A stretch of DNA of 64,000 bases from Bradymonas sp963697525 (GCA_963697525.1 OY969087.1:6758001-6822000), one strand, 5' to 3'; shown: positions 25,374 to 34,332, numbered from the stretch's first letter. Translations and numbers: made by a program. The notes: a model not told the origin generated them from the sequence alone.

Positions 25374-26579
25374 ATGTCCGCAGGACACGGAAGCGGAAAG
25401 AGCTGGATCTACATGCTCGTGGGCGGCGGGGCCGCCGTCGGCGGCGGCATGGCCCTGCACCACGCCGAGGCCGGACCGGGCTGGCTGTACGGGTTGCTTT
25501 TGGCCGTCGGCGGGCTGGCGGTGGTGTTTGCCGCCTGCGAGGCGATGGTCAAATGCGTCGACGGCGCCAGCCGGCGCGCCGGCATGAGCGAGTTCGTCGG
25601 CGGCACCATGGCCGGGCTCGCCAGCAATATCCCCGAGCTGGTGATGATCGGGTTTATCGTGGCCACCGAGCCGCGTATCGCGTTTATCCTGACCGCGCTC
25701 ACCCTGCACGTCGGCGCGCTTACGTTCGGCGGTTACAGCGCGCTGTTGCCGCGCGACGAGACCGGCCACGCCAGCATGCCGCGCCCGCTGGTGGAGCTGA
25801 GCACCGACCTGTATGCCTGCGCCGGGGTGCTGCTCTTTGCCACCGGCACGGTCATGATCATCTTGCAGGCGTTCGGCTCCTCGCAGACGACCACGCCGGC
25901 GCTCACGGCCGGGGATCTGTACGTGCTGGGCTTCTCGCTCATCGCTGTGGAGGTGGTCGCCGTGGTGCGGCTGGTGCGCCGCTTCTCCGTCGAGGAGGAG
26001 CCCGCCGGCGCCGACGGATCCACTGAAGTCGCCGACGAGGCACCCGACACTGAGCACGCCGCCGACGCCGAGCTTCCCAGCATCGGCAGCATCGTGTTTT
26101 TCGGCGTGGTGGGCGTGGCCGCCTCGGTGCTCGGCGGCCACGCGGTGGGCGAGTTCGCCGACCTGCTCGTCGGCCACCTGACCCACGAGGGCTACTCGGA
26201 GATGATCGGCGCGCTGGTCTTGAGCTTCTTCTCCTGCTCGAGCGTCTTCGTCATGATCGCCACCACCCACGTCAAGGGAAAGTACGACCTGGCCATCGCC
26301 AACGTCAGCGGCGCGGTCACCCAGGTGCCGTTCGTGGTCTGGCCGGTGGTCATGATCATGTACGCCGCCTTCGCCCAGACCGGCGTCATCCCCGAAATCC
26401 CCGGCGGCGGCGTGCTCCCCATCGACCTGGAGACCACCTCGGTGGTGCTGTTGGGCTTTCCGCCCATGCTCATCCTGTGGAAGTCCATCCAGGACGACGG
26501 CAAGGTCAACTGGGTGGAGACGGCGAGCATGCTCGCGCTGTTCGTGTGCATTTTGTATTTCCTGGGCGTGCATGGGTGA
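25374..26579 (+). CDS. Sodium/calcium-exchanger-like membrane protein
   Basis: A 401-residue integral membrane protein with about ten helices in two halves separated by an acidic cytoplasmic loop (about 207-235, EEEPAGADGS). The first half has GTMAGLASNIPELVMIG, matching the alpha-repeat (G-x-S-x-P-E) of the cation/Ca exchanger superfamily. The second half carries FFSCSSVFVMIATTHVKGKYDLAIANVSGAV as the paired repeat. It probably exchanges Ca2+ or another cation against Na+ or H+. A ribosome site (AGGAG) precedes ATG 25374. Confidence 0.75.
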   Translation: MSAGHGSGKSWIYMLVGGGAAVGGGMALHHAEAGPGWLYGLLLAVGGLAVVFAACEAMVKCVDGASRRAGMSEFVGGTMAGLASNIPELVMIGFIVATEPRIAFILTALTLHVGALTFGGYSALLPRDETGHASMPRPLVELSTDLYACAGVLLFATGTVMIILQAFGSSQTTTPALTAGDLYVLGFSLIAVEVVAVVRLVRRFSVEEEPAGADGSTEVADEAPDTEHAADAELPSIGSIVFFGVVGVAASVLGGHAVGEFADLLVGHLTHEGYSEMIGALVLSFFSCSSVFVMIATTHVKGKYDLAIANVSGAVTQVPFVVWPVVMIMYAAFAQTGVIPEIPGGGVLPIDLETTSVVLLGFPPMLILWKSIQDDGKVNWVETASMLALFVCILYFLGVHG

Positions 26580-26587
26580 TCGCGTTG

Positions 26588-26846
26588 CGTTTGCGCGTAG
26601 CGGTCGTCTCGCAGGATAGCCACGCGGCTGTTGGCGACTCGCTCCGTCTCGCGCAAACGCCGCGCATCGTCCGCCCTTCAATAGTAATTCCTTCAATAGA
26701 CGGCGCTGCTCTCCTGCAGGGCGTCCTCTGAGCGATGCGACGGCCTTGCAGGGCTCACACTCCCGCTATTGACGTTGAATTACTATTTCAGGGCGGACGA
26801 TCACACACGTTTGCGCGTGGCGGTCGTCTCGCAGAATAGCCACGCG
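26588..26846. mobile_element. MITE-like inverted repeat flanked by 37-bp near-direct repeats
   Basis: Inverted arms lie at 26666-26690 and 26776-26800 (25 bases, about two differences; outer ends ATCGTCCGCCCT and its complement AGGGCGGACGAT). They enclose about 85 bp, which carries CAATAG/CTATTG further in. Outside, TTTGCGCGTAGCGGTCGTC at about 26591 recurs as TTTGCGCGTGGCGGTCGTC at about 26812, and both continue to ATAGCCACGCG. No transposase is present. The arrangement resembles a small non-autonomous transposon in the leader of the ATPase operon. Confidence 0.6.
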
Positions 26847-26913
26847 ATAACTTGCCAACACGCCCGCCATGCTTATTCGTTGCTGTTTGGCGCTCCCCAA
26901 CAGAGGATAAGCA

Positions 26914-28365
26914 GTGAGCACCTCGCCAGAACAACCCGAACAGCGCACCGGCACCGTCGTGGGGGTGTGGGGCTCGGTGGTCGACGTGGAGTTCGACGAC
27001 GGCCTGCCGCCTATCGACAACGCCCTGGAGGTCCAGTGGGACGGCCCGCTGCGGCTGGTCGTGGAGGTGCACCGCCACCTCGACGCCCACACGGTGCGCG
27101 CGGTGGCCTTGGGGCCGGCCTCCGGGCTTCGCCGCGGGGTGAGCGTGGTGGACACCGGCAAGGCGCTGGAGGTGCCGGTGGGTCCGAAGGTCGCCGGGCG
27201 CGTGCTCGACGTGCTCGGCCAGCCCATCGACCGCGGCGAGGCGCTGGGAGACGACGTGCCCCGCCGCTCCATCCACCGCGCCTCGCCGCCGCTCGCCGAC
27301 GTCGAGGCGACCCGCGAGGTCTTCCACACCGGCATCAAGGCCATCGACCTGCTCGCCCCGCTGGCCACCGGCGGCAAGGCGGGCATGTTCGGCGGCGCGG
27401 GCGTGGGAAAGACCGTCGTGCTCATGGAGCTCATCCGCGCGGTGGTCGAGCATTATTCGGGCATCTCGGTCTTCGCCGGCATCGGCGAGCGCTCCCGGGA
27501 GGGCCACGAGCTCATCCAGGACTTGACCCGCTCGGAGGTGCTCGACAAGACGGCGCTGGTCTTCGCCCAGATGAACGAGCCGCCGGGAGCGCGTTGGCGC
27601 GCGGGGATGACCGCGCTGACCATCGCGGAGTATTTCCGCGACGAGCTCGACACCAACGTCTTGCTGCTCATCGACAATATCTTTCGCTTCGTGCAGGCCG
27701 GCGAGGAGGTCAGCGGGCTGCTGGGGCGGCTGCCCTCGCGAGTGGGTTACCAGCCTACGCTTCCCACCGAGCTGGCCGAGTTGCAGGAGCGCATCGCCTC
27801 GGTCGAGCAGGCCGCGATCACCTCGGTGCAGGCCGTCTACGTGCCCGCCGACGACTTCACCGACCCGGCCGTCGCCCACACATTCACGCACCTGGATGCC
27901 GCCATCGTGCTGTCGCGCGAGCTCGCCGCTCAGGGGCTGTACCCGGCCATCGACCCGCTGGAATCGAGCTCCGATCTGCTCGACCCGCAGGTCGTCGGCC
28001 AGCAGCATTACGACACCGCCGAGCAGGTCAAAGAGACCATCGCACACTACCGCGAGCTCCAGGAGATCATCGCGCTTCTGGGCAAAGAGGAGCTCAGCGC
28101 CGCCGACCGGCTGGCCGTCGACCGCGCCCGGCGCCTGATGCGCTTTTTGACCCAGCCCTTCAAGGTCACCGAGCGGTTTACGGGCTACGAGGGCCGAAGC
28201 GTCGCCCTGCAGGACACTATCGACGGCTGCCGGGCCATCCTCGACGGCCAAGGGGACGCGTGGGACGAGAGCGTCTTCTACATGGTCGGTACCTTCGAGG
28301 AGGCGCGCCAACACCACGAGCAGGCCCAACACGAGCCCGACACCGCGGCCGCGGAGGCCTCATGA
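26914..28365 (+). CDS. atpD: N-type ATPase subunit beta
   Basis: A 483-residue catalytic beta subunit of F1. Walker A is GGAGVGKT, followed by IGERSREG, with Walker B LLLIDNIFRF and the catalytic region LPSRVGYQPTL. Beta subunits bind and hydrolyse or form ATP in alternation with alpha. As first gene of the cluster it marks the N-ATPase order, in which beta leads. Its stop overlaps the atpC start (ATGA). Confidence 0.97.
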   Translation: MSTSPEQPEQRTGTVVGVWGSVVDVEFDDGLPPIDNALEVQWDGPLRLVVEVHRHLDAHTVRAVALGPASGLRRGVSVVDTGKALEVPVGPKVAGRVLDVLGQPIDRGEALGDDVPRRSIHRASPPLADVEATREVFHTGIKAIDLLAPLATGGKAGMFGGAGVGKTVVLMELIRAVVEHYSGISVFAGIGERSREGHELIQDLTRSEVLDKTALVFAQMNEPPGARWRAGMTALTIAEYFRDELDTNVLLLIDNIFRFVQAGEEVSGLLGRLPSRVGYQPTLPTELAELQERIASVEQAAITSVQAVYVPADDFTDPAVAHTFTHLDAAIVLSRELAAQGLYPAIDPLESSSDLLDPQVVGQQHYDTAEQVKETIAHYRELQEIIALLGKEELSAADRLAVDRARRLMRFLTQPFKVTERFTGYEGRSVALQDTIDGCRAILDGQGDAWDESVFYMVGTFEEARQHHEQAQHEPDTAAAEAS

Positions 28366-28823
28366 GGCTGACGGTGACCACGCCGCTGGAGGTGCTCGTC
28401 GACGACGACGGGGTCGACTACGTGCGCGCCGAGGACGCCACCGGCTCGTTCGGCATCCAGCCCGGCCACGAGGACTTCGTGACCGTGCTGGGCATCTCCG
28501 TGCTGGTGTGGCGAAGCCAGGGCGCCGCGCATTACGCGGCCATCGGCTCGGGCGTGCTGCGTGTCGACGGCGGACAGGTCGTCCAGGTCGCCGCCCGGCG
28601 CGCGCTGGTCTCCGACGACCTTCACCACCTCGAAGAGCAGGTCCTCGAGGAGTACCGGCGCGCCAAAGACCGCGAGGACCGCGCTCGACGCCAGGCCAAG
28701 AGCCTGCAGGTCAACCTGATGCACCGGCTTCGCCGCTTCATCCGATCGGAGCGCCACGTGCCCGGCGGGCTCGCCGCCTCCACGCTTACCGGCTTCGATG
28801 AGCGCGGCACGGAGGAATGGTGA
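28362..28823 (+). CDS. atpC: N-type ATPase subunit epsilon
   Basis: A 153-residue epsilon subunit. It has an N-terminal beta-sandwich (MRLTVTTPLEVLVDD...GSFGIQPGHEDFVTVLGISVLVWR) and a C-terminal helical hairpin rich in Arg/Lys/Glu. Epsilon links the rotor to the c ring and can restrain ATP hydrolysis. It is translationally coupled to atpD by ATGA and to the next gene by an overlap of GTGA. Confidence 0.93.
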   Translation: MRLTVTTPLEVLVDDDGVDYVRAEDATGSFGIQPGHEDFVTVLGISVLVWRSQGAAHYAAIGSGVLRVDGGQVVQVAARRALVSDDLHHLEEQVLEEYRRAKDREDRARRQAKSLQVNLMHRLRRFIRSERHVPGGLAASTLTGFDERGTEEW

Positions 28824-29131
28824 GCGGCGAGCGCGACGAGCACGACGAGCCTACTGAGGAGATGCGCCGCGCCGTCGAGACGCATCGCGAGCGCAAGGAG
28901 CGCTACGACCAACAGGCCGAGCACGGCTCGGTCGCCCAGATGATGGGCATGGCCGGCTCCATCGGCTGGCTCATCGTCGCGCCCATCTTGCTGGGGATCG
29001 TCATCGGGCGCATCCTCGACCGGCACTGGGCGCCGAATAGTATTTTTTGGACGGCCACGATGACTTTTTTGGGCGCAAGCCTGGGCTCGTATCTAGCCTG
29101 GCGGCGCATGATGCAGTCGAGAGCGCAGTAG
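28817..29131 (+). CDS. atpQ: N-type ATPase accessory subunit AtpQ (AtpI-like)
   Basis: A 104-residue protein with a charged N-terminus (EPTEEMRRAVETHRERKERYDQQ) and two transmembrane helices (about 47-66 and 75-92), with the loop GRILDRHWAPNS. This matches the AtpI/ATPase_gene1 family, called AtpQ in N-ATPase operons, thought to assist c-ring assembly or ion loading. GTG 28820 is an alternative start that gives a GTGA overlap and better spacing from GGAGG. Normally atpR follows; here the stop is one base before atpB. Confidence 0.85.
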   Translation: MVSGERDEHDEPTEEMRRAVETHRERKERYDQQAEHGSVAQMMGMAGSIGWLIVAPILLGIVIGRILDRHWAPNSIFWTATMTFLGASLGSYLAWRRMMQSRAQ

Positions 29132-29132
29132 A

Positions 29133-29801
29133 ATGCACGAGTCTCCATTCCAGCTCCACCAGATCTTCTCCATCGGGCCGGTACGTATCAGCACGGTGGT
29201 GGTCACCACCTGGGTGATCATCGTGTGGCTGGGCCTATTTTGCTGGTGGGCGACCCGCCGCCTCGAGGAGCGCCCCGACCGCTTACAGGCGCTTCTGGAG
29301 TGGGTCGTCGAGACCATCGCCTCGCAAATTCGCGGCGTGGTCGAGCGCGACCCGCGCCCGTTTCTGCCGCTTTTGGGCACCCTGTTCATCTACCTGGTCG
29401 TCGCCAACCTCGCCGGCATCGTCCCCGGGGTGAGCTCGCCGACCGGCCATCTGGAGACCCCCGCCGCCCTGGGCGCGGTGGTGTTTTTGTCGGTGCAGTA
29501 CTACGGTGTCAGTTCCCACGGGGTGCTGGGCTATCTGAGAAGCTTCTTGAAGCCCAACCCGCTGATGCTGCCCATCAACATCGTCTCGAGCATCACCCGC
29601 GTCTTCTCGTTGATGGTGCGCCTGTTCGGCAATATCGCCAGCCACGAGCTCATCATCGCCATCATCGTCAGCCTGGCGGGGCTTCTCGTGCCGCTGCCGC
29701 TGATGTTTTTGGGCGTGCTCATCGGGCTGGTGCAGGCCTATATTTTCACGATTCTGGCGACCGTGTTCGTGGGCGCGGCGGTCGGGGAGGGAGCGGTGTG
29801 A
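29133..29801 (+). CDS. atpB: N-type ATPase subunit a
   Basis: A 222-residue integral membrane subunit forming the ion half-channels against the c ring. The essential Arg is R163 in FSLMVRLFGNI, within the conserved fourth helix, and the last helix contains GLVQAYIFTILATVFVG with the usual Gln. It starts one base after the atpQ stop. Confidence 0.95.
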   Translation: MHESPFQLHQIFSIGPVRISTVVVTTWVIIVWLGLFCWWATRRLEERPDRLQALLEWVVETIASQIRGVVERDPRPFLPLLGTLFIYLVVANLAGIVPGVSSPTGHLETPAALGAVVFLSVQYYGVSSHGVLGYLRSFLKPNPLMLPINIVSSITRVFSLMVRLFGNIASHELIIAIIVSLAGLLVPLPLMFLGVLIGLVQAYIFTILATVFVGAAVGEGAV

Positions 29802-29835
29802 TGCTCATGGCTGGGAGTCCAACAAAGGAACCAAA

Positions 29836-30075
29836 ATGAATATCCAACAATGGAGCATCATCGGCGCCGCCGTCGCCGTCAGCATCGGGTCCATCGGCCC
29901 GGCGCTGGCCGAGGGCCGCGCCATCGCCGCCAGCATGGAGGCGATCGCGCGCCAGCCGGAGTCGGCGGACGTGCTCTCGCGCACGCTATTCGTCGGCCTG
30001 GCGATGGTCGAGACCATGGCCATCTACTGCCTGGTCATCGCCCTTTTGCTTCTGTACGCCAACCCGTACACGTGA
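29836..30075 (+). CDS. atpE: N-type ATPase subunit c
   Basis: A 79-residue, two-helix rotor subunit. The ion-binding carboxylate is E59 in AMVETMAIY. The first helix has a second Glu, E26, in IGPALAEGR where Na+ rings have Gln. Two carboxylates per c subunit are a feature of N-type c rings; the established example, from Burkholderia pseudomallei, has 17 subunits and binds protons. AIARQP is the conserved polar loop. T60 follows E59, so proton and Na+ use both remain possible. The next gene lies 788 bp away, which is very unusual inside this operon. Confidence 0.95.
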   Translation: MNIQQWSIIGAAVAVSIGSIGPALAEGRAIAASMEAIARQPESADVLSRTLFVGLAMVETMAIYCLVIALLLLYANPYT

Positions 30076-30863
30076 TGCAGAATGATGCAGATCTTTCGAC
30101 TTACGCGCGCTCCGGGCCTCTCGTGACCGGATCGACATCCGAGGTGTTCTTGGTTGCTAGTTCGCGGTCTCTTGCGAAGTTGCGGGATCCGGCCACCCGG
30201 GACTCGTTGCCTGACGGACGGTTCTTGGTTGCTAGTTCACGGTCTCTTGCGAAGTTGCGGTATCCGGCCACCCGCGACTCGTTGCCTGACGGACGGTTCT
30301 TGGTTCTTGGTTCTTGGTTCTTGGTTCTTGCCGTCCGTGAGCTTCGATTCGCCCCCTCTTCTCGTGGTCCCCGCGAGCCACGGGAGGCGAAGTCGAGCAG
30401 CCACCCACAGCAAGCAACACCAAGAACCAAGAACCGCCACTCGAGTCGACCCCTTGCCGATTCCGCACCGCGCTCCATCACCGCAACGCCGTCACGAACC
30501 AGCAACCAAGAACCAAGAACCGCCACTCGAGTCGGCCCCGTGCCGATTCCGCACCGCGCTCCATCACCGCAACACCGTCACGAACCAGCAACCAAGAACC
30601 AAGAACCGCCACTCGAGTCGACCCCTTGCCGATTCCGCACCGTGCTCCATCACCGCAACGCCGTCACGAACCAGCAACCAAGAACCAAGAACCGCCACTC
30701 GAGTCGACCCCTTGCCGATTCCGCACCGCGCTCCATCACCGCAACGCCGTCACGAACCAGCAACCAAGAACCAAGAACCGCCACTCGAGTCGACCCCTTG
30801 CCGATTCCGCACCGCGCTCCATCACCGCAACGCCGTCACGAACCAGCAACCAGCTACTAACTT
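30076..30863. repeat. Tandem-repeat block inside the ATPase operon
   Basis: Three repeat classes occur in order. A 75-bp unit occurs twice (30147 and 30222). About five TTCTTGG heptamers follow at 30297-30331. An 86-bp unit then occurs five times (CGCCACTCGAG at 30435, 30521, 30607, 30693 and 30779). The TTCTTGG run can pair with CCAAGAACCAAGAACC at 30420-30435, closing a large hairpin that contains a smaller one (CGTGG/CCACG). No gene is seen; frames through it are artefacts. Confidence 0.95.
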
Positions 30864-31622
30864 ATGAACTTCGACTGGTGGACATTTGGCCTGCAGGCGG
30901 TCAACTTCCTGGTGCTGGTGTGGATCCTGCACCGGTTTTTGTACCGCCCCGTGCTCGCCCGGATCGACGCGCGCAAGGAGAAGATCTCCGCGGCGCTCGA
31001 CGAGGCCGAACACAAAGCCCAGCAGGCCGACCAACTCGAGCAGGCGGCGACCCAGCAGCGCCGCGAGATCGAGCGAAGCCGCGACGCGGCGTTGTCTGAG
31101 GCGCACGCGCAGGCCGAGAAGGAGCGCGCCGCGCTCGTCGAGCAGGCTCACGACGAGGCCCGAAAGCTGCGCGACGAGATGCGCGCCGGCCTCGACGATG
31201 AGCGCGAGCAGGTCATCGACCACCTGCAGCGCCGCGCCGCCGAGCTCGCTATCGACCTGTCGCGGCGCCTGCTCGAGGAGGTCGACTGCGCCTCGGCGAC
31301 CGACCAGATGCTCGCCCGGCTGCGCGGCGAGCTCGACGCGTTGAGCGACGAACAGCTCACGCTGATCCGACGGGCCGTCGACGAGACGCCCCACGCCACC
31401 GTGCGCAGCGCCCGCGCCCTCGACGATGCCACCAAAGCCGATTGGACCACCCGCATCGCCCAAGCGTGCCAGCACGAGGTCGACGTCGACTTCGTGGTCG
31501 ACGACACGCTCATCGAGGGCGCTCAACTCGAGCTGCCCGGCGGCGCGGTGCTGGCCTATCACTGGAAGAACGTGCTCGCCCAGACCCTGTCGACGCTTCG
31601 CGACGAGGACGCCAAACCATGA
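30864..31622 (+). CDS. atpF: N-type ATPase subunit b with delta-like C-terminus
   Basis: A 252-residue stator subunit, about 100 longer than a usual b subunit. It has a transmembrane helix (about 8-26, FGLQAVNFLVLVWILHRFLY), a long Ala/Glu/Arg coiled coil (about 40-130) and a C-terminal domain whose VDDTLIEGAQLELPGGAVLAY pattern resembles the delta subunit (LIGGvrvrvGd). No separate atpH is present, so b and delta functions seem fused, as in other N-ATPases. No Shine-Dalgarno sequence is visible before ATG 30864, which directly follows the repeat block. Confidence 0.9.
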   Translation: MNFDWWTFGLQAVNFLVLVWILHRFLYRPVLARIDARKEKISAALDEAEHKAQQADQLEQAATQQRREIERSRDAALSEAHAQAEKERAALVEQAHDEARKLRDEMRAGLDDEREQVIDHLQRRAAELAIDLSRRLLEEVDCASATDQMLARLRGELDALSDEQLTLIRRAVDETPHATVRSARALDDATKADWTTRIAQACQHEVDVDFVVDDTLIEGAQLELPGGAVLAYHWKNVLAQTLSTLRDEDAKP

Positions 31623-33163
31623 GCAATATCGAGGATGATCTCGACCAGTGGTTTGGTCGCCAACGCGCCCGACTCGCCGAGCTGAAGTCCGAGCCCAGGC
31701 TCGACTTCGTCGGCCGCGTCGCCGACGTGGGCGACGGCGTGGCGGTGGTCCACGGGCTGCCCCATACCCGCCTCGACGAGCTGCTGTTCATGGAGGGCGG
31801 CACGCCGGCGCTGGCCGTCCAACTCGAGCGCAACCGCATCGGCTGCATGCTTTTGGGCCCGGCCGCCAGCGTGCATGCCGGCGACCTGGTGCGCGGCAGC
31901 GGCGAGGTCATCCAGGTGCCCGTGGGCCCGGAGATGCTCGGGCGGGTGGTCGACCCGCTGGGCCGCCCGCTCGACGCCGAGCCCGCCCCGCAGACCAAGC
32001 AAAGTTGGCACGTCGACCGGCCGGCGCCGTCGATCTTCGACCGCCAGGCCGTGCGCCAACCGCTGCAGACGGGCATCTTGTCCATCGACTCGATGATCCC
32101 GGTGGGCCGCGGCCAGCGCGAGCTCATCATCGGCGACCGCAAGACCGGCAAGACCACCATCGCCATCGACACGGTCATCAACCAGCGCGACACCGACGTG
32201 GTGTGCGTCTACGCGATCATCGGCCAGAAGGCGTCGACCACCCGGCGCATCATCGAGGCGATCCAGACCCACGGCGAGCCCAGCCGGGTGTGCTTCGTGG
32301 TCGGCCAGGCCGACGCCCCGCCGGCGATGCAGTGGCTGACGGCCTACTCGGCGTGCACCATCGCCGAGTATTTCCGCGACAACGGCCAGCACGCCCTTCT
32401 CATCCTCGACGATCTGACCAAACAGGCCGACATCTACCGGGAGCTGTCGCTGTTGCTTCGCCGCCCGCCGGGGCGCGAGGCCTACCCGGGCGACATCTTC
32501 TACATCCAGTCGCGCCTGCTCGAGCGCGCCGCCAAGCTCGACGACGACGCCGGCGCGGGGTCTCTGACCGCGCTGCCCATCGCCGAGACGCAAGCCGGCA
32601 ATATCAGCGCGTATATCCCCACCAACCTGATTTCGATCACCGACGGCCAGATCTACCTGGACCCCGAGCTGTTCAACCGTGGCCAGAAGCCCGCCGTCGA
32701 CATCGGCAGGAGCGTCTCGCGGGTGGGCGGCAAAACCCAGCTTGGGGCCATGCGCGAGCTGTCCAGCGATCTGCGCCTGCAATACACCCAATTTTTGGAG
32801 CTGGAGGCGTTTACGCGCTTCGGGGTCGAGGCCGACCCGCACACCCGCCAGCGCCTGGAGCGTGGCCGGCGCATCCGCGCGCTTCTGTCCCAGCCGCAAT
32901 ATCGCCCGCTTCGCACCGGCGTGCAGCTGGCCATGCTCATGGCGCTCGCCCAGGGACTGCTCGACGGCGTGCCCGTGGCGCGCATCGGCGAGTTTCGCGA
33001 GGCCTGCCGCGAGCGCCTGCCCGAGCGCTGTCCACAGACGCTCGAGCACATCGAGGCCACCGGCAAGCTGGACGACGCGGACCGCGACGCGCTGTTGGCG
33101 CCGCTTCGCGTCATCTGTGACAGGCTCTCCGGACACGACGAGGCCGACCATGCGCCAGGTTGA
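31619..33163 (+). CDS. atpA: N-type ATPase subunit alpha
   Basis: A 514-residue alpha subunit with P-loop GDRKTGKTTI, the sequence ALLILDDLTKQA and the arginine-finger region DIGRSVSRVGGKTQ. It forms the non-catalytic nucleotide sites of the F1 hexamer. The C-terminus (about 480-514) is divergent. ATGA overlap with atpF; the next gene starts inside its last codons. Confidence 0.95.
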   Translation: MSNIEDDLDQWFGRQRARLAELKSEPRLDFVGRVADVGDGVAVVHGLPHTRLDELLFMEGGTPALAVQLERNRIGCMLLGPAASVHAGDLVRGSGEVIQVPVGPEMLGRVVDPLGRPLDAEPAPQTKQSWHVDRPAPSIFDRQAVRQPLQTGILSIDSMIPVGRGQRELIIGDRKTGKTTIAIDTVINQRDTDVVCVYAIIGQKASTTRRIIEAIQTHGEPSRVCFVVGQADAPPAMQWLTAYSACTIAEYFRDNGQHALLILDDLTKQADIYRELSLLLRRPPGREAYPGDIFYIQSRLLERAAKLDDDAGAGSLTALPIAETQAGNISAYIPTNLISITDGQIYLDPELFNRGQKPAVDIGRSVSRVGGKTQLGAMRELSSDLRLQYTQFLELEAFTRFGVEADPHTRQRLERGRRIRALLSQPQYRPLRTGVQLAMLMALAQGLLDGVPVARIGEFREACRERLPERCPQTLEHIEATGKLDDADRDALLAPLRVICDRLSGHDEADHAPG

Positions 33164-34034
33164 GCTTCGCGACAGCGTCCACCACATCGAGGAGCTCAGC
33201 CAGATCATCGGCGCGATGCGCTCGCTGGCGGCAGTGCGCATGCGCAAGGCGCGCGAGTCTATCGACGCCATCCGCCGCTACGCCGACGTCGTCGAGGCCG
33301 GCGTGCGCGACGCCATGGACGTGGCGCTGCCCGACACCGTCGCCGCCGCCGACCTGGTCGGCGACACCGGCACCCGTCATGTCGTGGTGCTGTGCTCTGA
33401 GCACGGCTTTTGCGGGCGCTTCAACGACGTCTTGCTCGACAGCCTCGAGCAGCAGGTGCGCCACGAGGGCGCCCACTTCGGCGTCGTGGGCACCCGCGGC
33501 ATCCGCCTGGCCGAGGCGCGCGGGCTGAGCCTGGACTGGTCGGTCCCCATGGCCACGCACGCCGAAACGATCCCCGACATCGCCCGCGACATCGAGGCGG
33601 CCGCCTTCGGCCACTTCGCCCCCGGCGAGGTCGCCCGCCTGGAGGTGCTCTCGGCGAGCATCGAGCGCGGCACGATCGAGCCGACCTGGCAGACGCTCTT
33701 TCCCATCGACCTCACCGCCCTGGCCGGCAACGCCACCAACGACGCGCCGCCGCTGCACTACCTTCCCACCGAGCGCCTGCTCGACGAGCTGTTCACCGAA
33801 TACGTCCTCGCCGACATCACCCGCGTGACCATGGAGTCGTTTCTGGCCGAAAACACCGCCCGGCTGCGCGCCATGGAGGCCGCCGAGGAGAATATCGACC
33901 GCCGCCTCGACGAGCTTCGCCACACGCTGGCCCAGCTTCGCCAACGCGAGATCACCGAGGAGCTGCTCGACATCGTCAACGGCGCCGAGGCCATGCAGCA
34001 GGGAGCCGAGCAAGATGACGACGCGGAGGCGTAA
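33150..34034 (+). CDS. atpG: N-type ATPase subunit gamma-like
   Basis: A 294-residue protein in the place of gamma. It has N-terminal and C-terminal coiled-coil helices (ELSQIIGAMRSLAAVRMRKA and MEAAEENIDRRLDELRHTLAQLRQREITEELLDIVNGAEA) around a Rossmann-like middle domain with VVVLCSEHGFCGRFND. That is the gamma architecture: helices form the rotating shaft. It overlaps atpA by 14 bases and is the last gene of the operon, as in other N-ATPases. Confidence 0.93.
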   Translation: MRQVELRDSVHHIEELSQIIGAMRSLAAVRMRKARESIDAIRRYADVVEAGVRDAMDVALPDTVAAADLVGDTGTRHVVVLCSEHGFCGRFNDVLLDSLEQQVRHEGAHFGVVGTRGIRLAEARGLSLDWSVPMATHAETIPDIARDIEAAAFGHFAPGEVARLEVLSASIERGTIEPTWQTLFPIDLTALAGNATNDAPPLHYLPTERLLDELFTEYVLADITRVTMESFLAENTARLRAMEAAEENIDRRLDELRHTLAQLRQREITEELLDIVNGAEAMQQGAEQDDDAEA

Positions 34035-34043
34035 GGCAACAAA

Positions 34044-34076
34044 AAGCCCCGACCATCTCGAGGATGATCGGGGCTT
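34044..34076. terminator. Intrinsic terminator between atpG and the cold-shock gene
   Basis: A 14-bp stem, 34044-34057 with 34063-34076, with one non-canonical pair. The A-run at 34041-34045 becomes a U-run for the minus-strand cold-shock transcript; the U-run on the plus strand is weak, so atpG termination would be less efficient. Confidence 0.85.
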
Positions 34077-34122
34077 GCATCAATGCCCAAAGGGCATCAA
34101 TTATGCGCTACGCGCAGCCAGA

Positions 34123-34332
34123 TCAGATCTGGACGACGTTGGCAGCTTTGGGACCTTTGGGGCCCATCTCGACGTCGAACTCGACGGCGGCGTCTTCGGC
34201 GATGGTTTTGAAGCCCTGCTGAGCCAGCGCGCTGAAGTGCAAGAAGACGTCTTCGCCTCCATCATTGCGCTCGATGAAGCCGTAGCCTTTGTCCTCGTTG
34301 AACCACTTCACTTTGCCTTGAATCTTCGACAT
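34123..34332 (-). CDS. Cold-shock domain protein (CspA family), second copy
   Basis: A 69-residue cold-shock domain with KGYGFI (RNP1) and DVFLHF (RNP2). The full motif order matches CspA. It differs from the protein at 3111 at many positions, so it is not a recent duplicate. It is probably an RNA chaperone. It ends in a strong terminator and is likely monocistronic. Confidence 0.95.
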   Translation of the reverse strand: MSKIQGKVKWFNEDKGYGFIERNDGGEDVFLHFSALAQQGFKTIAEDAAVEFDVEMGPKGPKAANVVQI

